DNA from: Cyclobacteriaceae bacterium
GTDB taxonomy: Bacteria; Bacteroidota; Bacteroidia; Cytophagales; Cyclobacteriaceae
Length of the DNA stretch: 33,809 nt
Assembly: GCA_022841475.1 (NCBI GenBank)
Contig: JALHRJ010000007.1
Location: 1-33,809, forward strand
Reading direction: 5' to 3'
Part shown: one piece after another, positions 7,438 through 16,676 of the stretch
How positions within the stretch are numbered: position 1 is the stretch's first letter
How the letters are laid out: each line of letters starts with the position of its first letter
Notes under the pieces: model-generated
The model's database searches: none
What the model saw: the letters and a program-made list of their open reading frames with translations, nothing else
What the model was told of the DNA's origin: nothing
Made by a program: the position numbers and the translations under genes

Positions 7438-9495
7438 ATGGCTGAAGAAAAAGCTTTCAAACCCTACATAGCACCCGAACAAAACGTAGCTGAGTTCACG
7501 GTTAAGTCAGTGGTGTTTGGTGCCTTGTTCGGAATCCTATTTGGATGTTCTACGGTGTATCTGGCATTAAAGGCCGGACTTACCGTTTCGGCTTCCATTC
7601 CTATCGCTGTAATTGCCATTACGCTGGGGCGGAAATTTCTCAAGACCACTATCCTTGAGAATAACATTATCCAGACAACAGGCTCAGCGGGTGAGTCTAT
7701 AGCAGCAGGTGTGGTGTTTACCTTGCCTGGGTTTTTATTCCTTTCACCCGGTCCCGATGGCACCAGCGTAGGCGAAGGCTATTTTAATTATCTCACTATT
7801 TTAATCCTCGCTGCCTTTGGTGGCATGTTAGGAACGCTGATGATGATCCCGTTAAGGCGATCACTTATTGTAAAAGAACACGGCACACTTCCTTACCCGG
7901 AAGGCACAGCGTGTGCATCTGTACTTCAGGCCGGAGAGAAAGGCGGTGTATTCGCCCAAACTGCTTTTATTGGAATGGGTATTGCCATGTTGTATGCAGT
8001 CCTTCAAAAAGTATTTCATGTAATTGCTGAGGCGCCAACCTATGTTACGAGCCAGCTAAACAAATTCTGGCCTTCCGCAACGATCAATGGCGAGATCACA
8101 CCCGAGTACATGGGGGTTGGTTATATCATCGGCCCTAAGATAGGTGGAGTGTTAGTAGCGGGTTCGGTGTTGGCTTGGTGGGCCATGATACCGTTGTTGT
8201 CAACGCTGGTTGATCCGACTTTAATTGCTACGCAGCTGGTTAAGTTGGGTTATCTCGCCAATATTGATACTGCAGGCGGACGGGGAGGCTGGGATCCATT
8301 AACTAAAACATTTGCCAACCCGGCACCGGCCATATATTTTGCATACATCCGTCAGATTGGTGCTGGTGCAGTTGCTGCCGGTGGGTTTATTACGTTGATG
8401 AAAACGTTGCCCACCATCGTAAGTTCTTTCAAAGAAAGCGTGGCATCCCTGAAAGAAAAGAGTGCAGTTACCGTTGCACGAACCGATCGCGATCTTTCCT
8501 TTAAGGTGGTAATCATTGGAAGTATTGTTTTGGTGGCTTTGATCGCCATCTTGCCAGACCAGATAATACCAGGCGATAGTATCGTAGAAAAATTATTGAT
8601 AGGAATTCTGATCATCATTTTCGGATTCTTTTTTGTAACCGTGGCGAGTCGTATTGTGGGATTGGTAGGTTCAAGCAATAGTCCTATTTCCGGGATGACG
8701 ATTGCAACGCTCATGGGAACCTGTTTGATCTTTACCGCAGTAGGCTGGAGTGGAATGTTTTATGAACCATTGGCCCTCGTAGTAGGCGGTATGATCTGTA
8801 TTGCAGCCGCTAATGCAGGGGCAACTTCGCAAGATTTGAAGACGGGCTATATTGTAGGCGCTACACCGCGTTATCAGCAATTGGCATTATTTATTGGTGC
8901 GATTGTTTCCTCTATTGCCATTGGGCTTGTTGTAAAAGTATTAGATACCCCAACAGCCGACATGGCTGCCCAGGGAATAACACATGCTATTGGAAGTGAA
9001 CGCTATTCTGCACCCCAGGCAACTCTAATGGCCACGCTTGCCCGCGGCATACTTTCCTATAATCTCGATTGGCAATTTGTGATGGTAGGGGTTTTCATCG
9101 CGGTCATGATTGAACTCTGTGGCATTAAAGCGTTAGCTTTTGCGATTGGATTGTATCTGCCATTGTCTACTACGTTACCGATCTTTATTGGTGGGGCCAT
9201 TAAAGGAGTAATTGATTGGAGGGCCGATAACAAGGGGGAGGCGAAACAAGATGATGAACTGGGCCGTGGCAGTCTGTTTGCCACCGGATTAATTGCCGGA
9301 GGTGCTTTGGCAGGAGTTGTCGTGGCTCTTCTTTCAGTAGATGAAGATATCTTTAAAGGTATGAAAGAGATCAGTGCCGAACATGGACTTACAGACTTAT
9401 TAGGTGCGAATGGCTATAGCTTGCTGGGCGTACTTTGCTTTGCCGCGATGGGGTATATGCTATTAAGGATTGGAAGCAAGAAAGAAGAGGCATAA
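7438..9495 (+). CDS. OPT-family oligopeptide transporter
   Basis: This 685-aa, strongly hydrophobic protein has 14 or more likely membrane segments. It matches the bacterial OPT family (the putative oligopeptide transporter branch) by length and by conserved stretches: NNIIQTTGSAGESIAAG near residues 80-96, LPYPEGTACA near 151-160, SNSPISGMT in the middle and IELCGIKALAFAIGLYLP near the C-terminal third. OPT proteins import small peptides or peptide-like metal chelates, driven by protons. The gene lies 18 nt after the POT-like gene and probably shares its transcript. No binding protein or ATPase is encoded nearby, as expected for secondary transporters. Confidence 0.88.
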   Translation: MAEEKAFKPYIAPEQNVAEFTVKSVVFGALFGILFGCSTVYLALKAGLTVSASIPIAVIAITLGRKFLKTTILENNIIQTTGSAGESIAAGVVFTLPGFLFLSPGPDGTSVGEGYFNYLTILILAAFGGMLGTLMMIPLRRSLIVKEHGTLPYPEGTACASVLQAGEKGGVFAQTAFIGMGIAMLYAVLQKVFHVIAEAPTYVTSQLNKFWPSATINGEITPEYMGVGYIIGPKIGGVLVAGSVLAWWAMIPLLSTLVDPTLIATQLVKLGYLANIDTAGGRGGWDPLTKTFANPAPAIYFAYIRQIGAGAVAAGGFITLMKTLPTIVSSFKESVASLKEKSAVTVARTDRDLSFKVVIIGSIVLVALIAILPDQIIPGDSIVEKLLIGILIIIFGFFFVTVASRIVGLVGSSNSPISGMTIATLMGTCLIFTAVGWSGMFYEPLALVVGGMICIAAANAGATSQDLKTGYIVGATPRYQQLALFIGAIVSSIAIGLVVKVLDTPTADMAAQGITHAIGSERYSAPQATLMATLARGILSYNLDWQFVMVGVFIAVMIELCGIKALAFAIGLYLPLSTTLPIFIGGAIKGVIDWRADNKGEAKQDDELGRGSLFATGLIAGGALAGVVVALLSVDEDIFKGMKEISAEHGLTDLLGANGYSLLGVLCFAAMGYMLLRIGSKKEEA

Positions 9496-9558
9496 AGTTG
9501 TTCATTTCCGACTCAACGAACTGTATTGAAACTACTAATGTGACTTAGTTTTAAATTG

Positions 9559-9603
9559 CTAAATAAGACTGGAGTTTAGGTTATTTTCTTACTAAATAGA
9601 CTG
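9559..9603 (+). repeat. Direct repeat pair upstream of toxin-antitoxin genes
   Basis: CTAAATAAGACTG (9559-9571) recurs as CTAAATAGACTG (9592-9603) with one base missing. The copies are 33 bp apart, about three helical turns. They lie 37 bp upstream of the putative -7 box of the toxin-antitoxin pair. This could be an antitoxin operator or an insertion scar; neither can be shown here. Confidence 0.35.
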
Positions 9604-9639
9604 ATAAATTTTGTTCTATACGGAAGAAAATGGAATCAT

Positions 9640-9647
9640 TACCTTTG
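9640..9647 (+). promoter_or_regulatory. -7 promoter box of toxin-antitoxin operon
   Basis: TACCTTTG is an exact match to TAnnTTTG, 20 nt before the antitoxin ATG at 9668. The nearest TTTG (9610-9613) is too far upstream for an ideal -33 element. The box lies inside the longer open frame starting at TTG 9611, supporting the ATG at 9668 as the real start. Confidence 0.45.
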
Positions 9648-9667
9648 AAAAAATTATCGTAGAGAAT

Positions 9668-9895
9668 ATGGATATACAGGCAGAAAAATTACAATTGATA
9701 GAATGGTTAGCAAGACTTAACAATACTGCCACGTTAAAACGGTTTATAACCTTGAAAAAGGAACAGGAAAAAGATTGGTGGGATCTCCTTAGTAAAGAAG
9801 AGAAATCAGAAATTGAAGAAGGTCTAGCCCAGGCAGATCGAGGAGAGGTGGTATCACATAAGGATGTAATGGCCAAGTACAAAAAATGGCGTTGA
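9668..9895 (+). CDS. Antitoxin of RelE/ParE-type toxin-antitoxin module
   Basis: This small 75-aa, charged, helical protein has the character of Bacteroidetes antitoxins paired with RelE/ParE toxins: an N-terminal helix beginning MDIQAEKLQLIEWL, a central DWWDLLSKEEKSEIEEGL stretch and a C-terminal segment ending VMAKYKKWR that would wrap the toxin. The gene overlaps the toxin gene by 10 nt, the usual antitoxin-first, translationally coupled order. The start was set at the ATG because a promoter-like box lies just upstream, inside the longer TTG-initiated frame. Antitoxins of this type normally repress their own promoter; the direct repeats at 9559-9603 are candidate sites. Confidence 0.75.
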   Translation: MDIQAEKLQLIEWLARLNNTATLKRFITLKKEQEKDWWDLLSKEEKSEIEEGLAQADRGEVVSHKDVMAKYKKWR

Positions 9896-10179
9896 CTCTA
9901 GTCTGGACTAAACGGGCGATTCAGGGATATGATAAAATTGTCCGGTATCTGGAACAGCACTGGACAGATAGAGAAGTTCGGAATTTTATTCAGGAGAGTG
10001 AGCAATTTTTTGTATTGCTAAGTGAGTATCCAGGTTTGCTTCAAACGACAAGTATCCATAAAAATGTTTATCGAGAGCCCATGAATAAGCTTACCATCAT
10101 TACCTACAGGGTGAAGCCACGTAAACAGCAAATCGAATTAATTAACATTCGTGGAACTAGACAAAAACCCTTGAGGTAG
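9886..10179 (+). CDS. RelE/ParE-family toxin
   Basis: This 97-aa basic protein has the RelE/ParE fold pattern: an N-terminal strand (LTLVWTKRAIQGYDKIVRYL), two helices, then strands with YREPMNKLTIITYRV and a terminal IELINIRGTRQKP that corresponds to the family's conserved ending before the C-terminus. RelE members cut mRNA on the ribosome and ParE members poison gyrase; the sequence does not decide between them. The start overlaps the antitoxin end by 10 nt. A bidirectional terminator follows. Confidence 0.78.
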   Translation: MALTLVWTKRAIQGYDKIVRYLEQHWTDREVRNFIQESEQFFVLLSEYPGLLQTTSIHKNVYREPMNKLTIITYRVKPRKQQIELINIRGTRQKPLR

Positions 10180-10211
10180 ATAACCTAACTATGAAGTCCT
10201 TTGAGAAACTA

Positions 10212-10240
10212 AAAAATGCTACCGAATTGGTAGCATTTTT
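10212..10240 (+). terminator. Bidirectional terminator between toxin and TerB-like gene
   Basis: AAAAATGCTACC (10212-10223) pairs perfectly with GGTAGCATTTTT (10229-10240) around a GAATT loop. A/T tracts on both sides make it usable in both directions. It lies between convergent genes. Confidence 0.8.
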
Positions 10241-10258
10241 TATTATGAAATATAAAAA

Positions 10259-10633
10259 TCAGCGCGCTACGGAAAGCATATCAATAATCTCTTTCAATTC
10301 ATTGACAGCTTTAGTTTCAGCGGCACTTACTTTACCATCGGCATGAATAATGTCATACATGTCGGCATAGATTTTATAGCGCTGGGCAAATTTCACATGA
10401 TCAAAATGTTTGAATGATTCTTTGATAATGCCGTGCACACTGTCGGGGTCTAATTTCTTGTAATCGACAGCAACCTTATCAAACCTTACTTTGTGATCAC
10501 CTTCAAGAGGAAAATGTTTGCTCATTTTTTCGAGAATTACTTTCTCTTCATCAGGGTGGAGAGCGCCATCGGCATAAGCCATATGGACATAAAGAAATAA
10601 AACGAAGTCGCTGAATGTTTTATGAATGACCAT
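10259..10633 (-). CDS. TerB-like (DjlA/TerB-fold) protein
   Basis: This 124-aa acidic, all-helical protein carries the TerB-family signature twice: YVHMAYADGALHPDEEKVI near residues 15-33 and IIHADGKVSAAETKAV near 94-109. Both have the ADG.h..E.. pattern, seen in TerB and in the N-terminal part of the DjlA co-chaperone. TerB-like proteins bind divalent metals and associate with membrane stress complexes, but the role of stand-alone copies like this one is not established. No other ter genes are nearby. It starts with ATG at 10633; TACCTTTA on the minus strand at 10656-10663 is a one-mismatch -7 box. Confidence 0.7.
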   Translation of the reverse strand: MVIHKTFSDFVLFLYVHMAYADGALHPDEEKVILEKMSKHFPLEGDHKVRFDKVAVDYKKLDPDSVHGIIKESFKHFDHVKFAQRYKIYADMYDIIHADGKVSAAETKAVNELKEIIDMLSVAR

Positions 10634-10671
10634 AATTGTCGATTTCTTATAGACTTAAAGGTAATAAAAAA

Positions 10672-10700
10672 GGCTTTGCGTTGTTTGCAAAGCCCTTTTT
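10672..10700 (-). terminator. Terminator of groESL operon
   Basis: GGCTTTGC (10672-10679) pairs with GCAAAGCC (10687-10694) around GTTGTTT. On the minus strand the stem is followed by a T tract, 24 nt downstream of the groEL stop. A T run on the other side could also terminate plus-strand transcripts. Confidence 0.75.
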
Positions 10701-10718
10701 TATTGGATTACGAAATTA

Positions 10719-12356
<1,638 letters not shown>

Positions 12357-12377
12357 TTACTTTTTAGTGATTAAAAT

Positions 12378-12656
12378 TTAAACAATACCGAAGATATCTG
12401 AATTGCGCATGATGAGATACTCTTTGCCATCGATGGTTATCTCTGTGCCTGAGTATTTGCCATAAAGCACCTGGTCACCAACTTTCACGGTAACAGGCTT
12501 ATCTTTCAATCCGTCACCCACTGCGATGACCTTACCTTTTTGTGGTTTTTCTTTTGCTGTATCCGGGATGATAAGTCCGGAGGCAGTTTTTTGTTCAGCC
12601 GGTGCAGCTTCTACAAGCACACGGTCTTCGTTTGGTTTGAAATTAATTTTAGCCAT
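12378..12656 (-). CDS. groES: Co-chaperonin GroES (Hsp10)
   Basis: This 92-aa cap of the GroEL chamber has the family start [10 protein letters not shown], the mobile loop [15 protein letters not shown] (about residues 23-37) that binds GroEL, and the core [14 protein letters not shown] and [12 protein letters not shown]. It is the first gene of the groESL operon. The upstream region is about 225 nt long and shared with a divergent gene; it holds TGTCA/GACA repeats and a possible -7-like box. Confidence 0.98.
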   Translation of the reverse strand: MAKINFKPNEDRVLVEAAPAEQKTASGLIIPDTAKEKPQKGKVIAVGDGLKDKPVTVKVGDQVLYGKYSGTEITIDGKEYLIMRNSDIFGIV

Positions 12657-12772
12657 ATGGATTTAATAAATTTTAGTTAAACAAGTTTTAAACTGTTCGA
12701 AGCCCAATAGTCCATTTCTGTGCCATTACTCCGATTTTGGCCTTTTTTTGCCACATTTTCCGGTAGGGGCTG

Positions 12773-12780
12773 CAAAGATG
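12773..12780 (-). promoter_or_regulatory. Possible -7 box for groESL
   Basis: On the minus strand this reads CATCTTTG, one mismatch from TAnnTTTG. It would give a leader of roughly 110 nt to groES. There is no clear -33 TTTG at the right spacing. The GACA/TGTC repeats lie just upstream in the direction of groES transcription, as expected of an operator-promoter arrangement. Confidence 0.3.
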
Positions 12781-12788
12781 AAGATTTT

Positions 12789-12834
12789 TGTCACGGCTGT
12801 CATGGTACGCGACAAACAAAATGGCAGTTTGTCA
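12789..12834. promoter_or_regulatory. TGTCA/GACA repeat cluster, candidate operator of groESL and divergent gene
   Basis: Three TGTCA boxes occur at 12789-12793, 12798-12802 and 12830-12834. In addition, GACAAAC (12811-12817) and GTTTGTC (12827-12833) form a perfect 7-bp inverted repeat with a 9-bp spacer. The spacing resembles the geometry of CIRCE but the arms do not match CIRCE. The cluster lies between groES and the divergent gene at 12882. The regulator is unknown. Confidence 0.45.
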
Positions 12835-12881
12835 GAAAACCGGCTTTTTCGTATAATAGAGCATTAAAATCTAATCAAGGT

Positions 12882-13598
12882 ATGGATCGACTTAAGGATA
12901 ACTGGCTGACGGATGGACTGATTGATTTTGAATACAAGAAATATCAGTTGCTGGCGTATTTCAAAAATGTTAAGGATTCGTTCCAAAGGGTGGAGTTATA
13001 TCCGTTCTTATCGGATCTGGTTTTTCACTATCGCAATTTGATTGCGTTGCGCGAGAATCAAACTCTTATTCGGGAAGCTTTCCCTAAGGAAATTTCACCG
13101 GAAGGACTAAAGAATCTGGAACTTAACTACAAGAGCATTGTGGAGGATGACCTGATTATGCAGGAGTTAGAGTCTATCATGGAGTATGCTTTGCCACAAT
13201 TCAAACTATCGCTAGACGAGGGTTCATTTATCTATGAATACGTTGAGTCTAAATGTGAAATTTCTCCTATAGGATTAACCTCGCTTTACGCGAATGAAGG
13301 GTATCTGTTTGTAACTCAGCCACCCGAAAAGGAAACTAAGATTTACCGCTATCAGGCAACTATCTTCGAACAAAGTACAGAACTGATGCGGGGCATTCAT
13401 ACCCACTATTTGCATACGGCAGAACGCAGCTTTAGCAACACGTATGAAAACCTAAAGTTGAATCTGATTCGACAATATGCAGAGCTTCCAAATCCTTCTG
13501 TATACCTGGTGCTTTCGAAATTAAAGTTCCCGTTCGATCAAACGCTCATGCCGGTTGCCAAGCGACTTTTAGTTAAGCAGATTTCAAAAGCAGCTTAA
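12882..13598 (+). CDS. Conserved-looking protein of unknown function (238 aa)
   Basis: I do not recognise this protein. It is soluble, mixed charge and mostly helical by residue pattern, with no signal peptide and no membrane segment. It starts MDRLKDNWLTDGLIDFEYKK and has a regular, well-folded composition. The frame continues upstream to 12720, but that part is cysteine-rich, unlike the rest, and crosses the operator-like repeats, so the ATG at 12882 is taken as the start. It is transcribed divergently from groES and shares its regulatory region, hence it may respond to the same signal (inference). A terminator follows directly. Confidence 0.75.
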   Translation: MDRLKDNWLTDGLIDFEYKKYQLLAYFKNVKDSFQRVELYPFLSDLVFHYRNLIALRENQTLIREAFPKEISPEGLKNLELNYKSIVEDDLIMQELESIMEYALPQFKLSLDEGSFIYEYVESKCEISPIGLTSLYANEGYLFVTQPPEKETKIYRYQATIFEQSTELMRGIHTHYLHTAERSFSNTYENLKLNLIRQYAELPNPSVYLVLSKLKFPFDQTLMPVAKRLLVKQISKAA

Positions 13599-13604
13599 AA
13601 AAAA

Positions 13605-13625
13605 ACCCTCGGTGTGAGGGTCTTT
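13605..13625 (-). terminator. Bidirectional terminator between 238-aa gene and secG
   Basis: ACCCTC (13605-13610) pairs with GAGGGT (13616-13621) around GGTGT. The minus-strand side has a run of nine or more T, which makes a strong end for the secG operon; the plus-strand side has CTTTT. Confidence 0.75.
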
Positions 13626-13646
13626 TAAGATTTATACCAAAGTAAA

Positions 13647-13976
13647 TTATTTTGCCGGGGCCGGAGTTATTGGCTCTGCTTTTTGCAGGTCAATTCCTGA
13701 GCCTTGCTGTTGCTTGGCCTTCTCAAGAATTTCATCAGTAGTTGCATTGTTTGGGGTTGCAAAATTGGTGGCTAAAGAAAACACCATGATGGCAATGGCA
13801 AATCCCCAGGTAAGGCGCTCTAATAAGTCGCCTGTCTTTTTAACTCCAATCATATTGCTGGCACCCGAACCACCAAATTGGCTGGAAAGTCCACCGCCTT
13901 TTGAATTTTGAGCAAGCACTACTAAAACCAACAGGACTGAGCTAAAAATGGCTAAACTGACAAATAAGATATACAT
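13647..13976 (-). CDS. secG: Preprotein translocase subunit SecG
   Basis: This 109-aa inner-membrane subunit of SecYEG has two hydrophobic segments (about residues 3-21 and 55-72). Between them is the family's conserved cytoplasmic stretch: LAQNSKGGGLSSQFGG, then SNMIGVKKTGDLLERLTW. The C-terminal tail is polar and proline/alanine-rich. It is the last gene of the minus-strand operon starting at miaB and lies 2 nt from the preceding gene, suggesting coupled translation. It supports protein export, consistent with its envelope-related operon partners. Confidence 0.93.
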   Translation of the reverse strand: MYILFVSLAIFSSVLLVLVVLAQNSKGGGLSSQFGGSGASNMIGVKKTGDLLERLTWGFAIAIMVFSLATNFATPNNATTDEILEKAKQQQGSGIDLQKAEPITPAPAK

Positions 13977-13978
13977 AA

Positions 13979-14845
13979 CTATTTTTTCAGGTCTTCAATT
14001 TGAGCCGCAAAGTAAGCCTTTTTTTGTGGAAACTTCCAAATTAACTTCTTGAGCACTTCAATGGCTTTCTCTTTTTTACCCTGCTTTAATAAAATCTGAA
14101 CGAGTGTTTCAGAAACGATATTTTCGCCATAAGTAAGGTTGTCGTCTGATAAGTCGCCCTTCGATTCGCTTGTGGCCGCTAATTTGTTTTTAGAGATGTT
14201 GGGCTGGGTTTTTATAAACTGATCAATGATTTCGATTTGTTCCTTTTGCTTGGGGCCTTCGGGCTTGATCTTTTTCTTCGATGTTTTAATCTCGTTCAAT
14301 AATCCTTCATCAGGATCAGAAGGGGATTTAGATTTTCGTGGTTTTGAATTTTCTGTAGTAGGGAAGGGTAAACCCTTTTCATGACGGTCGACCGCTACCT
14401 CAAATTGATGTTTTCGATCCTTCAGGATTTCAAGATCATGCATAACCTCATCAAAAAGTGCATCTCCGGTTAAGTTGCTTGGCATAGAGGGAAGCAAATG
14501 TTCTTTAACCTCAACCGTGGTTGAAATTTCTTCGATTGTCTCAGAAGTCTTAGCTATTTCCTTCACCTCAGAGATTACAGGTTTGGGTTGAGGTGCTTCC
14601 GTTCTTGGTTTTTGTTGGGAAGTCATAACCGACTTAAGAACATTTCGATCGGTGCTATAAATGGCGCTTAAATGAAGTTGATGTTCCTTATCCTCAAGAG
14701 CGTTGTCATTTGCCGCCCGGGCCGCCATGCCATGGATCACTTGACTGTAAGGAAACTGCTGCTCCAACGAAATTAATTGCCCAGCCTCATCAGCAGAGAG
14801 TGCAGTATAATTTGAAAGCAGGTTATAGAATTGGTTCTTTTCCAC
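13979..14845 (-). CDS. Unknown protein with C-terminal TPR-like repeat
   Basis: This 288-aa protein has a helical N-terminal domain (about 1-75, with DEAGQLISLEQQFPYSQVIHGMAARAA), a long low-complexity Lys/Glu/Pro-rich linker (about 80-225) and a C-terminal TPR-like helix pair (SETLVQILLKQGKKEKAIEV, about 245-285). It has no signal peptide or membrane segment, so it is probably cytoplasmic. It lies between lptE and secG in a tight operon and ends 2 nt before secG. The function is unknown; the architecture of two helical ends joined by a flexible linker suggests an adaptor (inference). Confidence 0.8.
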   Translation of the reverse strand: MEKNQFYNLLSNYTALSADEAGQLISLEQQFPYSQVIHGMAARAANDNALEDKEHQLHLSAIYSTDRNVLKSVMTSQQKPRTEAPQPKPVISEVKEIAKTSETIEEISTTVEVKEHLLPSMPSNLTGDALFDEVMHDLEILKDRKHQFEVAVDRHEKGLPFPTTENSKPRKSKSPSDPDEGLLNEIKTSKKKIKPEGPKQKEQIEIIDQFIKTQPNISKNKLAATSESKGDLSDDNLTYGENIVSETLVQILLKQGKKEKAIEVLKKLIWKFPQKKAYFAAQIEDLKK

Positions 14846-14900
14846 TTTTTTACCGAAGAGGTAAGGGTAAATGTAAGGGAAATTCCAACTATGCGCAACC

Positions 14901-15434
14901 TTACCAGTTGGCTATGGTGCTGTTAAATATATCAATGTAAATCTGGTCAAGGATTTTTCTCTCCAGACTTTCCTGAACTGAATTAAAATCCTGAGCACTA
15001 GGGAAATCGGCATAGAAACTAAACACTTTATCCTTAAAATTATTTTCTGGATTTAATGTATCCACATAATTTGCACGTACTGCAATTGTAAGCCTGGTTA
15101 GAGATGCGGGATCACCGCGTTGATTCGATGCTGTACCACTCACGGGTGCAATGGGCGTTATTCCATATTGAGTGATGGTGCCTTCAATTTGAAGCTCTCC
15201 GTTTTCAGCAACTACCCGAAGGCTTGAGTTCTGCTGAAAATATTGTTTTAGTCTGTTCGTGAAGGTTTGGCCTAAGTTGGCAGGTCCTAAATCGGTGTTA
15301 TTAAAAAAATCTTCTACTTGTATACTCTGCGCATTGGTGGAAGCACCGGTAAATGAATAGCTGATACAACTTTGGAGGGTAGGTAGCGCGAAAAATGAAA
15401 GTAGCGCGATGACAAAAATTATTTTATTCTTCAA
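14901..15434 (-). CDS. lptE: LptE-like LPS-assembly lipoprotein
   Basis: This is a 177-aa lipoprotein that plugs and assists the LptD barrel to insert LPS in the outer membrane. From the TTG at 15434 the protein starts with Lys-rich residues, a hydrophobic core and the lipobox LQSC (cysteine about residue 22), then the family's ISYSFTGAS start of the mature part and NLGQTFTNRLKQYF. The frame continues to an ATG at 15497, but that start would bury the signal peptide and overlap the upstream gene by 74 nt; the TTG overlaps it by only 11 nt. Its place after the sigma-54 activator and ahead of secG fits the usual Bacteroidetes order. Confidence 0.82.
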   Translation of the reverse strand: MKNKIIFVIALLSFFALPTLQSCISYSFTGASTNAQSIQVEDFFNNTDLGPANLGQTFTNRLKQYFQQNSSLRVVAENGELQIEGTITQYGITPIAPVSGTASNQRGDPASLTRLTIAVRANYVDTLNPENNFKDKVFSFYADFPSAQDFNSVQESLERKILDQIYIDIFNSTIANW

Positions 15435-16674
15435 GTTCGTATTCTTTAATCTTACGATACAATGTTCTTTCTGAAATCCCCAAATCACGTGCCGCATATT
15501 TGCGCTTGTTATTATTCTTGCGCAACGCCCTCATGATTAGCTCTTTTTCCTTTTTCACTATGGAGAGTGAATCATCCTCTGCTTCGTGTGTAATATCCTG
15601 CACTTCCTCCTCATCGCTAACTACAGGTGTTTCAGCTGCATTGAGATTTAATGTAACAGGTTCGTGATCGTGCTTAATTTCATCATGTATTCCTTCAAAC
15701 AATCCGGCATGCTCTTTTACAATTTGTGCGGCCTGACCAGGATTGGTTGAACTATCCAGAACAACTTTCTTCAGGTCGTTCATGTCTTTACGCAAATCAA
15801 AAAGAATCTTGTAAAGAATTTCCCGCTCTGAAATATCCTTGCCCGGTTGGTCTTTGTAAAGCGCGGGTAGGTTGGTTTCTTTTGGAATATACTGACTCAA
15901 TACTTCCGGGGTGATTTCTTTATGATCGGACGAAAGCACAGAAATTTGTTCTACCAGATTTTTAAGCTGCCGAATGTTACCCGGAAATCGATATTTTAAC
16001 AATAGATTTTTTGATTCTTCAGTCAGCGAAATGGGCTTCACTTTATACTTCTCAGCAAAGTCGGTAGCGAATTTGCGAAACAACAATTCTGTATCCTTAC
16101 CGCGTTCGCGAAGCGGTGGCACATAGATTGGCACTGTACTCAAACGATAATATAAGTCTTCGCGAAACTTTCCTTGCTCTACTTTCACAAGCAGATTTAC
16201 ATTGGAAGCAGCCACTACACGCACATCCGTCTTTTGCACTTTGGACGATCCAACTTTAATAAACTCTCCGTTTTCCAGTACGCGTAATAAGCGAGCCTGT
16301 GTACCGAGTGGCATTTCTCCAATTTCATCTAAGAAGATGGTTCCCCCATTAGTTACTTCAAAATAACCTTTGCGGGATTCGTGTGCTCCAGTGAAAGATC
16401 CTTTTTCGTGGCCAAATAATTCCGAGTCGATAGTGCCTTCCGGTATGGAGCCGCAGTTGATGGCAATAAATTGACCATGCTTGCGTGGGCTCAGGTGATG
16501 AATGATTTTTGAAAACGATTCTTTTCCACTTCCACTTTCTCCGTTAATGAGTACCGACATATCGGTTGGCGCTACTTGCATAGCCACGCGCACGGCATTG
16601 TTCAGGAAAGCTGAATTTCCAATAATCCCAAATCGTTGCTTTACATTTTGTATTTCTAATTCTGTAATTGCCAT
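15424..16674 (-). CDS. Sigma-54-dependent transcriptional activator (AAA+ / Fis-type HTH)
   Basis: This 416-aa bacterial enhancer-binding protein has no N-terminal receiver or sensor domain: the AAA+ domain begins almost at once. Visible motifs are Walker A GESGSGKE (45-52), the sigma-54 contact loop GSFTGA (92-97; Ser where GAFTGA is usual), Walker B GTIFLDE (111-117), the arginine-finger region FREDLYYRL (170-178) and sensor II PGNIRQLKN (231-239). A polar linker (about 280-375) follows, and then a Fis-like helix-turn-helix ending AARDLGISERTLYRKIKEY. The ATG at 16674 lies 2 nt after miaB ends; the frame also reaches upstream into miaB, which is not preferred. Activity must be set by level, partner protein or linker, since no sensor is present. 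Confidence 0.92.
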   Translation of the reverse strand: MAITELEIQNVKQRFGIIGNSAFLNNAVRVAMQVAPTDMSVLINGESGSGKESFSKIIHHLSPRKHGQFIAINCGSIPEGTIDSELFGHEKGSFTGAHESRKGYFEVTNGGTIFLDEIGEMPLGTQARLLRVLENGEFIKVGSSKVQKTDVRVVAASNVNLLVKVEQGKFREDLYYRLSTVPIYVPPLRERGKDTELLFRKFATDFAEKYKVKPISLTEESKNLLLKYRFPGNIRQLKNLVEQISVLSSDHKEITPEVLSQYIPKETNLPALYKDQPGKDISEREILYKILFDLRKDMNDLKKVVLDSSTNPGQAAQIVKEHAGLFEGIHDEIKHDHEPVTLNLNAAETPVVSDEEEVQDITHEAEDDSLSIVKKEKELIMRALRKNNNKRKYAARDLGISERTLYRKIKEYELEE

Positions 16675-16676
16675 AC

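Noticed and set aside
12657..12881. CIRCE element for HrcA at groESL
   Set aside because: The TTAGCACTC-N9-GAGTGCTAA sequence is absent; only the TGTCA/GACA repeats are present.
12720..12881. N-terminal extension of the 238-aa protein
   Set aside because: Cysteine-rich, unlike the rest, crosses the operator-like repeats, and a normal ATG follows.
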